NCBI GenBank assembly: GCA_964035545.1
Contig: OZ037765.1
Location: 25,680,504 to 25,744,503, forward strand
Direction: 5' to 3'
Length of the DNA stretch: 64,000 nt
DNA from: Bugula neritina
Taxonomy: Eukaryota > Bryozoa > Gymnolaemata > Cheilostomatida > Bugulidae
Numbering within the stretch: position 1 is the first letter of the stretch; every line of letters starts with the position of its first letter. The notes beneath the pieces are model-generated. The model saw nothing but the letters and a program-made list of their open reading frames with translations, was not told the origin of the DNA and searched no databases. The translations under genes were made by a program, and so were the position numbers. Shown one piece after another: positions 55,601 to 64,000 of the stretch.

Positions 55601-58600
55601 TTAGACATGAGATTTTGATATTTCTCAATTTGCAATACAATTAATTATGTGGGCCTGTTGCATCTTATCTCTTTTGGTAAACCATCCCATCACAATCATA
55701 TCATAAAACTATTTGGAAACAACTTTTAATATAATTTACTGAATCGAACCACAACTTGAATGGTTTTGAGATAAAAAACAATGTATGAAAATATTTATAT
55801 TTTGAATATTGACATAATATTAAACCTTAACATATTATTGTTAAAAGATTTTCATACTGCTTCGTTATTCAGTTATTAATAATCTACTATTTTATTTAAA
55901 CTTTTACTATTATTTCAACTATATATTATAATTGCTAAGATATTAGCAAAAACTAAGAATTGTTACACAAGTTGGTTTCTCTATAATAAAGTGAAGATAA
56001 CTCTAAAGTGTTCAAACAATGCGCAACTTCAGACTAGTTAGCAATGGGTCCCTACATAATGTTATGATGAAATTGTATTACCAACTCACACCCTAATAAA
56101 ATTAGTCTTTTTTCTGTTTGAACGTAAGTGAGTTGATTCAAATCGACTAGACAATAATTTTAATCTGTGCTCTTGAAGCTGATATACAGCACAGTTGACC
56201 ATATTGTATATAATTTATTATATCTGCCATTCTCTCTATTTGCTCATAAAAGCCTATGGCGCACGTGGGAAGCTCACACAACAGATCAGCCAAACCATTT
56301 GGAGCACCAGGGGGTTCATCTGTGGCTACAGAATCTCACATCTCCATTCGTGACTCTTTCCCCGACTCGGCCAGTCACCCTGACGCTCATGGAAGAAACC
56401 AAGTAGGCCATATACGGATCAATAAATCATATAGTCGTAATTTACCTGCATCGATTTTGTGATTGCAGTACGGTAATCTCTCCGTATCTCACTAAGCTAT
56501 GGGTCCCAAAACCTCAATTTGTGAGATAGTAGAATACTAAATTTAACTGACGGATCCGTTAAATTCGGCCATTTTGTCCCTATACGCACATGCAGGTCCT
56601 CCTCGTGAAAAAGGAATCTATCAGCTATGAATGGAGTACTGTAATAGTATGTGCATGTACATGTATTGTATTTATGACATGCTTTTTTCTTTTGTAGCTA
56701 CAGCAAGAATACTTAAAGGAGTGTGCGGGCGTTGTGCCTGATGTAGATTATAACGTGTTGCAATCTACTCGACAACGGCCTGGTTCTACATCTTCCACTG
56801 GCTCTGGACCATCCAGCACTAGTGGAGTGGTACATGCTCAGTATAACACACCTCTTGGGGTATATTCTAATAACAATGTTAATGACAGCTTTCAACAGCA
56901 GGCTGGAGTCATGCAAAACAATTTCGATAAGTAAGTGAATCTTATGTTCCATTATTACTGTATCAAAAGGTATCTAGTTATTTGCTAAATAAGTTAACAT
57001 AAATGAAATATTGTTAATTTACTTTTAGAGATATTAGCAATCAGTTGGCTGATGTAACTTTCAAAACTGGAGCAGATATTGCTCAACATAAAGGTGTTGT
57101 AGCTGGGTTTTCTCTTGTATTGTGCTTCTGTGTTTATATCTCTACAAGTTGTTATGTCTACCAAGTTTGCGTTGGGTTGCTAAGTTAAATTGAAATGAGT
57201 TGGGAAATTTTACATCACAGTTGGAGGCTAAGCTGAGTATATTTTAAAATTAATTGTTGAATGACAACGCAACACAATATAACAAAAAGTTGTGAATAAA
57301 ACCTATTAAGCTTTTGGTCAGAGCATTAGGTTTTACAGTGCAATGACAAGCTATAATGTATAAAACTGGGGAGATAACTTCTGCAAAAGCTTAATTCAAC
57401 TGCATTCTCACATTGCTGAAAAGATTTTGTATCACTGTTAGTCAGCCATGGTGAAAAAACCCGCTAAGTTAACTCTGCAAAACAGCACAACTTGCAACTC
57501 AAATTTGTAGAGATATAAACTCTGCCTTAGCTTTACTAGTGAGTGGCCAAGTAACCTATTTGCTACAGCTTCTCCAGTTTTGCGTGTTGCATGGTAGTGT
57601 TTGTATTTTGTTTTAGCATGTCTTTGCATGATGATGTTGCTGAAAATCATAAAAGTGTGATAAATAATAACCACATCCCCAGCAAGCCTGTGGTCACATT
57701 ACCACCGCCAACAGCTAATACGGAGAAAGCAAAGTCTCCAGTTCAGTTAGCCTTAGAGCAGGCAGAAAACTTTGAGGAAAACTTGCTAAGAGGCGGAAGT
57801 TCGCAATCGAAATCCTTTAAAATCTTAGAGCAAGAGTTGCATGCTGAAGGAGATGATTCTAACGGAATCAATGCTTCTTCCAATGGAACTAGTGAGATGC
57901 ATTGTTATTAAATAATCAAATGTTTTGTTGGCTGCTGCATGACTTGAAGCTAGTTTCGTGGCTGTTGAAGATGATGTGTGCTTTTAGTCAGTTGAATCAG
58001 CAAATTGTAGGCTTTACTATGTCAATAAAACCAATATTATGCAAACTTTAAATATGTTGTTTAGTTAATTCGCATTACACATGCTATATCTTAATGTAGG
58101 AGTGCTGCCACCTGGTGTCAAATCTGTACAAGCCCCAAAAACCAATATGAAAATGACTGGTCCACGATACAAACAACCAACTACTAAATGTTACATATGC
58201 GACAATTTCATAACGTAAGTGCACCCTCTATTTGTATTGTACAGCTAGCATTGTGATGATAAATTCTGTTTTCCATATAGAAATACTTTTCATCAATGAT
58301 ATAGATTTTGGAGTTGTATTTTCCTGATGTGCAACTTTTCATAATTATGCTAATTAAACATTTTCACTAGCACAGCACATTAGCATTATTTAACACATGG
58401 TAATGTGCAGGCAGCAGCAAAGGGAGTTGTTGGCCCAATAAATTGAAATTCTTCAACATCAGTTTTTAATAGCAATGCTTTGTTTTTAATTGGGCGAGTA
58501 TTGGCTTTATGGCAAGGAGCTGAAAAATTTGAATTTTGATCAAACTTGTCGAGATTTAGTGTACTTGTTTATAGCTAAGAGTAATTAATTTAAGTATTTA

Positions 58601-59835
58601 AAACATTATTTTCTTAAATCTGTCTTTTTTAATTTTCATACAACTATATTAAATTCATTATATGATTTTTTTTCCAGTGGAGTATTCGTGCGTGTAAAAG
58701 ACTTTTGTCTTCACTCAGACTGCTTGAGGTGTGCTCAATGTAACAGAAACTTGAAGAGTATTGGTAAGTCAACCTACAAATATGTTGAATTTAGGCCTCT
58801 AGCACTCTGTGTATTGCAGCGTGCAGACCAGTTGGCCACCAAGTGGTAATAATGTTATTACAATCACTAATATTATTACAATAACTGAATATTTTGATCT
58901 AATAATTAAATTTATTTAACATCTGTCTTTAATGTATGAGCATGCAAGAAAGTGAGTTGTATTTGTATTATATACACCTTGTTGGTGACTTGACTACATG
59001 TTTAGGGTATATTTGCGTTGGAGATAGGATTTACTGTGTTAAGGATGCTAAAGCTATAACTCATCAACAAAATGTCTAGATCAAACACTTTTAGTAAGTT
59101 TCCATGGGCAAACTAGATGTGAAGATATTAAGTTATGGTTTGTGAGTGTGCAAGTTAATGCTAAATTAATTTATTGAGCATGATTTGTAATAATTTGTCG
59201 TTATATGTTCTAATTGCTCATGGAAGCTTGCTTATATTGAACAAATTAGAGTGATGTGGGCTGGTGTTACTTAGATAAAACTTATAAATGTTTGTGTGAG
59301 GTTTGCTAGACTTAGTTGAAATTTTTTAATATATCCTGGTTACAAATGGAGTTGATTTATGCTATTTTATTTTATGTTTATTTGGTGGGCCTGTGTTACT
59401 TATGAAGATGATTGTTTAAATTTTTTGTTCAATTTTTTAGCATTTTGACATTTTTTTGAAAAATGTATATTGATCACAATAACATTTTTTGAAAATAAAA
59501 ACTTTTTAGATACGATTATTAGATATAGATTTACCCAACTGTGTGCTCTTGAGCTTGAGCGAGTTTAGCCTCTGCTGATGGGCACATGTGCTGTTGTGTA
59601 CACACATGTACTTGAACCTTTCTTTAGATCTTCTGCCACATCTGCTATAGTTAGCATTAGAACTGTTTTTGATGATGAATTATTTATTAGCAGCTTATTT
59701 TCTTCTTTGATATGGTGTGTTGTAGGATACATCTGGGTGCAGGATAAAATCTACTGCGTGCAGCATGCTAGAGAGCTAACCAGGCCTCCGGGTGGTGGAT
59801 ACACTGCATATGTTATTGATGCACCTGATGCGTAG
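50318..59835 (+). CDS. ALP-type PDZ-LIM protein (PDZ, ZM motif, single LIM)
   Basis: Member of the ALP (PDLIM1-4) branch: one PDZ, an internal ZM (DUF4749-type) motif and one C-terminal LIM. In the family it binds alpha-actinin and organises actin at Z-discs and stress fibres. Exons: 50318-50437, 52517-52668, 54998-55127, 56253-56402, 56698-56930, then 57617-57891 (or 57029-57093), 58100-58214, 58678-58763, then one of two terminal exons, 59726-59835 or 59006-59079. The form with 57617-57891 and 59726-59835 is 456 residues. Exon 3 has the family phrase TWRPKVTP after PDZ. It is a paralogue of the Enigma/ZASP gene at 28883 and lies 12.7 kb beyond its end on the same strand, with TONSL inverted between. 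The start ATG at 50318 follows AAATACA. Confidence 0.93.
56698..56930 (+). other. ZM motif exon of the ALP-type gene
   Basis: 233 nt, about 77 residues, with a Ser/Thr/Gly-rich linker and then AQYNTPLGVYSNNNVNDSF, a good match to the ZM consensus (QFNSPIGLYSEENI-like), which binds the alpha-actinin rod. It ends in phase 2 (GATAA|GTAAGT). Confidence 0.88.
57029..57093 (+). CDS. Alternative short exon of the ALP-type gene
   Basis: 65 nt, phase 2 to phase 1, encoding about DISNQLADVTFKTGADIAQH. The acceptor is good (TTTACTTTTAG), the donor GTGTTG weak. Joining it to 57617 causes a frameshift and a stop, whereas joining to 58100 is in frame, so it is expected to replace 57617-57891. Not recognised outside this gene. 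Confidence 0.55.
57617..57891 (+). CDS. Alternative long exon of the ALP-type gene
   Basis: 275 nt, phase 2 to phase 1, about 91 residues: a basic and proline-rich part (SKPVVTLPPPTANTEKAKSP), then QSKSFKILEQELHAEG. The QSxSFKxL segment recurs in the Enigma/ZASP gene (33897-34057, [15 protein letters not shown]) and is a shared family landmark. Same phase pair as 57029-57093, so the two exclude each other unless a frame break is tolerated. Confidence 0.85.
58100..58763 (+). other. First part of the LIM domain of the ALP-type gene
   Basis: Exon 58100-58214 ends with CYIC, the first zinc pair; exon 58678-58763 gives FCLHSDCLRCAQCNRNL, the H-x2-C and C-x2-C ligands. It ends in phase 1 at a GTAAGT donor. 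The final two zinc ligands come from one of two alternative last exons. Confidence 0.9.
59006..59079 (+). CDS. Alternative last exon a of the ALP-type LIM domain
   Basis: Acceptor TGTTTAG, then GYICVGDRIYCVKDAKAITH... with stop TAG at 59077. It finishes the LIM domain with C-x2-D (CVKD) as the last zinc ligand pair and ends nine residues later. An AATAAA lies at 59494-59499, preceded by ATTTTTTGAAAA. It is homologous in protein and DNA to the exon at 59726. Confidence 0.78.
59494..59499 (+). promoter_or_regulatory. Poly(A) signal for last exon a
   Basis: AATAAA 415 bp after the stop at 59077, in the context ATTTTTTGAAAATAAAA. Confidence 0.6.
59726..59835 (+). CDS. Alternative last exon b of the ALP-type LIM domain
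   Basis: Acceptor GTGTTGTAG, then GYIWVQDKIYCVQHARELTR and a Gly/Tyr tail (PPGGGYTAYVIDAPDA), stop TAG at 59833. It finishes the LIM domain with C-x2-H (CVQH), the commoner ligand. An AATAAA lies at 60385-60390, preceded by ATTTTTTGAAAA as in exon a. Confidence 0.88.
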
Positions 59836-61141
59836 TGTTTTTCTCACAAATTCTATGAATATAATGTTGTTACGGCTAAAGTTTGAAAAGCTTCTTATGT
59901 AGCCTCTGATATACTGTAGCAATTCTGTAACTGTAGGCTTTCCTAACTACATGATGGGTTATAAATTCAATTGCTAGCGGTATCTTTTTTATACCTGTAG
60001 TATGTAGTACTGAAAAATTTCTGCTCCATATCAAGCATTTGCGTGCTAAATATAAAAACTGCTACTTTATCTTCACATTACTGTTAGGTGAGCTAGTCCA
60101 TTTTTCAATATGAATTATAATATAAAAATAATAGTTGCTATAAATGCTATGCATGCAATCAAATTTTGTTAAATTATTTTATTCTTCTTTTCTATAAAAT
60201 AATCATTTGCTGTTTCCTACAAACCTTTTATAATAATTTTAATCAGTTTGTGAACATTAAGCTTCCTCCTAATTATGTTTATCTGTATCACTTTTTTCAT
60301 TTTTGAATGGTGTATGCTGATGCTTTAATATTTTAGCTTTTTCTTAGAAGTGCCCTCTGATATTACACAATATATTTTTTGAAAAATAAACATTTCATCA
60401 AAAGAATAATAGTGGATATGTCTATGAAGTTGTATATTTCATTTAAAATCACCTCTTTGGTAAAAAAATGTGTCACTGAGATGATGAAGACTTGCTGAAG
60501 CAATAGGATTGTAAAATTATATTACCCAGAAACCACATGCTGCAAAATTCAGCTGCTGAATTTGCTACTTTGTACTCTGAGACCATTAAACAGAATTGGT
60601 GTTGAGGTGGTTAGGATATTCTATGTGGGGCTCGCTAACATTTTGTCAACACAAGTTTTTAGAACATTGAATCATATCTATTCAGTTATAGTTATATTAA
60701 TATCACAAATTGCATGCACTTTAAATACCTGGTAAAGTTCAGAAAATTATAAATTTACATATAGAGTGTATATGTTGATAAATAGATAGTTATACAAACT
60801 AATAATTTCTATTGTTATTTGCTTTCAGGAGTTATCTTTTCAGCAATATACATATCCATTTATATCTGTCAGTTGATTGGCTATTTATTTCATAGCAGCT
60901 CTACTGCTGGTTGGATTATATTGAGACGCAATAGTATACGTGCTTCATATATATACTATACAGCTTCATATTGTTTCAAGTCATTGCAAGATAATCACGG
61001 AGGACAATATATACTACAATCATGGGAATATAGCTGATTGCAGCATCATAAAATAAACACGGAGGAATATAAACAATAAGTTAACTTTTTGTTCAACTGC
61101 TTTACTATTAAATATAGATATTGGACTTAAACATCACAACT
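59836..61141. other. Region between the ALP-type gene and slit
   Basis: About 1.3 kb with the ALP-type 3'UTR (to about 60.4 kb) and the slit 5' flank. A possible slit 5'UTR acceptor (AAATATAG) lies at about 61116. No repeat or other gene seen. Confidence 0.55.
60385..60390 (+). promoter_or_regulatory. Poly(A) signal for last exon b
   Basis: AATAAA 550 bp after the stop at 59833, in the context ATTTTTTGAAAAATAAAC, similar to the signal of exon a. Confidence 0.6.
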
Positions 61142-63831
61142 ATGGCAAGATATACTTTGTGGAGTGTTATTGCATTGTGCTTGCTAAATTTTGCTCTTGG
61201 TGACATTTCTTGTCCGAGAAAATGCATATGTGGAAAAGCGAGTGTTGACTGTAGCTTTAAAGGTTTTACTACAGTGCCATCTGACATTGATCCAGATACG
61301 GAAACACTGTGAGTATACTTCTTGTTTATAGTTTTTGGTTAGATGGTTATTAGTCATAAGCTAGATTGATATAGCTCTCCAACCTAAAATATGATAGTAA
61401 GACTAATAGCATATATCACAAGCAAATGCATCACACAATTAATTACCGTTATAAATATTTTTGTTGATTTTTATTATATCTCATGTATTGTATGTCCCAT
61501 AGTTTAAAAGCCTAATTATAATTTAGTTTACAATTACTGTTCAGCCTTAGTGCTAATTAATAATAAAGTGTAGTTTGGGAGATATTTTTAAGCAGCTCCC
61601 ACTTCAACATGAACATGAGAAAGTTTCACAAGTCTAGATTTTAAATTCAAAGATGTCATAAATAATATATAATTCCTGTGAGTTAAAGAAGTTTATGGAC
61701 TTTGTTGCTCAAAGAAAGAAAGTAAGACTGATGGTTGTAAACTAATGCTTTCGTCAATACCCTTTGTTGTATCATTTAGTCATTCAATAACGATATTTTT
61801 AGTTTAAAGCTATAACGTTGATAGCTCCCTCCACTAGCTCTACAACTGTAGCTAGTCTAAAAATAAGCAGGTCTAAGTGTGTCCCACAGCTTTATAAAGC
61901 CATTAAAATACAAATGATCTTACACTTGATTTATACAGACGTTCAAACACTTTCATAATTTCCATAAATGACATTTCTGTACGTTCTACAGTAACTAGCT
62001 ATTTAATATGCTGTTGCATATTTTAGAGATTTACAAGGCAATAATATCACAATAGTGAGAAGAAATTATTTCACTGGTCTCTCCAAGTTGAAAAAACTGT
62101 AAGTATTAAAAACTTATTTTAGAGACATTTTCATATGTAGACATTTCTTAACTTTTTATCGAAAAAGTCGCATTTTCATAACTGTAAATTGAAATTCATT
62201 TGCAAATAGACTGCTGTCTATTGTAGTTTATAAATGAAGTATAATTACATGTTTCAGACAATTAGTGGATAACAACATTGAGGTGATAGAATCTGGTGCC
62301 TTCGATGACCTGATTAGCCTACAAAATCTGTAAGTATCTCTTTTCTTTCCTTCTTTGAACTGATCGGAAAATCTTTCTGCATTCCAATATAATATTGCTG
62401 CGAACCTGAATGGCTGTAAAGGAAACTAGTTGTAAACTAATAATAATAAAAGTGCCCTTGCCTCGCTGAAGTTATAATTGGCACCAGCACTTAAACCAAT
62501 TTCTCAAACTACATATACAGCTAGTCAAAGAGTAGCTGTTAAAACCTCACAGATATTTTTTGCTCTTCTGGAAATGCTATAGGTTACGTATCAGGCAATT
62601 TCCTAACAAAAATTAAATTCTTTCTATTGTTTAATACTCGTTTTAACTAATTTAAATATGAGGTAACTAAAACAGGTTTTTAATGTCCCTTATGCAAAAA
62701 CTAGGCAGTTTCTTTCGCTGTCTACTTTTTTGAATATAGAAATGTAACTTACTACACTATGCAGCGGTATAGCAAGTGACCCTTAAAACTTTCCCCAAGC
62801 TAATAGCAGATGCACTGATTTATTCAATCCCCTTTAGGCTAATATAAAAAACCTTGAACACTGTTAGTAATATATAGAAGCAACTTGTTCTATAGCTTAA
62901 TCTTCTGTGCTAGCATGCAAACAATTAATTATTGTTGCTAATATTTATTAAGACCCCTTCACAAAGTTACTCTTCTGAGATTCTGATAGCATTATAGTGA
63001 CATTTGGCAAGCCATCTATATTCTAATGAGGAGTATTAGAATGCACGTACAACTAGTAACACGCAGCTCATATGGTAGACAGCAGAGCTGCCTTCTTTAG
63101 TGATGTCAGAATTCTGTTTGACTTTATTTAAGATGCAACAATGAATCAATTCATGATTGTTTTCAAGGCAAAATTTTCCTATCTCAAAATTATTATTATT
63201 CTTGGTGAAGGAGCAACACTTGATATTGCAAAGTAAATACTGCCAGTTAAGTAATTATTTTAGAGATGCATATAGTAAATACCATCATTATTCATACTAT
63301 GTGTAAGCAGCAAGTGCAAAAGGATTGTTACGTGAATTTGGTTATATAAAGTTCATACAGCGTCTAAAAACTTGGCTTCTTAACTCTTTTAAGCAAAATC
63401 TAATGTAAACAGTTGGGATGTCTCCTCAATTAATTTTGGTCTCTATTCAATTCTACACACCTGTATGGCCACGAAACTATAATCTCAGCTGTCACCACAT
63501 TTTCTCCATTGGTTTAGAGAGATCATTGTATGCTCAATATTGATCCTAATCTTAGCCACATCCTCTGAGCAGCAGTGAATAAGGCTGTTTGCATAAAAGC
63601 TCAGCATTGATAGGAAGTTGCTGAATTGCTGACCAGAACATGTTGACAATCTTCAATAATACTTTTTAAGTGTTTATTTAAGCTTGTACGTGTATTTATA
63701 TGTGAGTAGAAGACACCTTCTGTCTTGTATTGTTATCAATGTTGACTTCTATTTTCTAGGAGATTAAATAGAAACAAACTTGGAGGGCTCACCGACTTTT
63801 TGTTTGCCAACACACCACAGCTGACAAGATT
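61142..63831 (+). CDS. slit: slit, 5' portion (signal peptide, first LRR cap, three LRR exons); continues past window
   Basis: Secreted guidance ligand for Robo receptors. Exons: 61142-61308, 62027-62098, 62258-62329, 63760-63831; the last donor GTAAGT shows that more exons lie beyond 64000. Signal peptide MARYTLWSVIALCLLNFALG, then the N-terminal cysteine cap CPRKCICGKASVDCSFKGF and TVPSDIDPDTETL. The next three exons are exactly 72 nt and phase 2 at each end, one LRR of 24 residues each: LDLQGNNITIVRRNYFTGL, LQLVDNNIEVIESGAFDDL, LRLNRNKLGGLTDFLFANT. The RLNRN repeat in third place and the one-LRR-per-exon layout match slit genes. A possible TTG-initiated extension upstream (61121) is rejected in favour of ATG at 61142. 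Only the first LRR domain is partly visible, so other slit-like LRR proteins are possible but less likely. Confidence 0.85.
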
Positions 63832-63845
63832 GTAAGTATTGCAGC

Positions 63846-63878
63846 AGCCCCCCCACCCCCTCTCCCCCTCTCCCTCCA
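63846..63878 (+). repeat. C-rich pyrimidine tract after slit exon 4
   Basis: A run of CCCCCCC, ACCCCC, TCCCCC and TCCCTCC about 15 bp downstream of the donor at 63832. On the minus strand it is G-rich and could form a quadruplex. Confidence 0.8.
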
Positions 63879-64000
63879 TCAGATTATACAGAAAAGACAG
63901 GCTAAAGTGTTGAATGGTGTAAATATGCAAATAGCTAGTGTATTGGGAAAAGTGCTGCATTTGCATTCATGGCTTGTGCACTAAAAGCTATTTTAATAAA

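Noticed and set aside
57094-57183. Read-through of the short ALP-type exon into a hydrophobic tail
   Set aside because: It needs intron retention past a donor and gives a composition-poor tail; possible but unsupported.
61121-61141. Slit start 21 bp upstream
   Set aside because: The codon is TTG and the segment lies just after a likely 5'UTR acceptor; ATG at 61142 begins a clean signal peptide.

Overview
The window is about 64 kb of AT-rich, intron-rich animal nuclear DNA. Genes have many short exons, GT-AG introns of 50 bp to 2.4 kb, tRNA-derived SINEs and several non-autonomous DNA transposon remnants. The type III classical cadherin (with EGF and laminin-G modules), slit and ALP/Enigma PDZ-LIM genes fit a bilaterian invertebrate. 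A spiralian is my guess; the sequence alone does not fix the phylum. No bacterial-type operons, CRISPR arrays or viral genes were seen.

Layout. (1) 1-343: a perfect 170-bp-arm palindrome cut by the window edge. (2) 1627-25678, minus: a complete N-cadherin-type gene. I traced 42 coding exons whose phases all close, giving about 2,819 residues: signal peptide, furin-cleaved prodomain, about 15 cadherin repeats, the PCCD/EGF/LamG block, one membrane segment and a catenin-binding tail. (3) 25.7-28.9 kb: intergenic, with a TTAA-flanked inverted-repeat element and a long TACTAA/TAGTAA low-complexity stretch. (4) 28883-37618, plus: an Enigma/ZASP-type gene (PDZ plus three LIM domains). (5) 38229-48320, minus, convergent with it: a TONSL (Tonsoku-like) gene of 23 coding exons and about 1,283 residues, with TPR, ankyrin and ubiquitin-like parts but no C-terminal leucine-rich repeats. 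(6) 50318-59835, plus, divergent from TONSL: an ALP-type gene (PDZ, ZM motif, one LIM domain). (7) 61142 to the right edge, plus: the first four coding exons of a slit gene.

The two PDZ-LIM genes are paralogues with the same PDZ intron position. They probably act as actinin- and actin-linked scaffolds at muscle Z-discs or adhesion sites. The cadherin works at catenin-linked junctions, slit is a secreted guidance ligand, and TONSL is a replication-fork repair factor. They are not an operon or a single pathway. The most striking signals are splice-level: phase-locked alternative exon pairs in both PDZ-LIM genes, a duplicated terminal exon that swaps the last half of a LIM domain, a probable internal promoter with a Ser/Tyr-rich first exon, a hairpin on a cadherin splice donor, and a SINE landed beside a cadherin splice acceptor.

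All exon boundaries were read by eye from GT-AG signals, frame and phase continuity. No transcript evidence was available.
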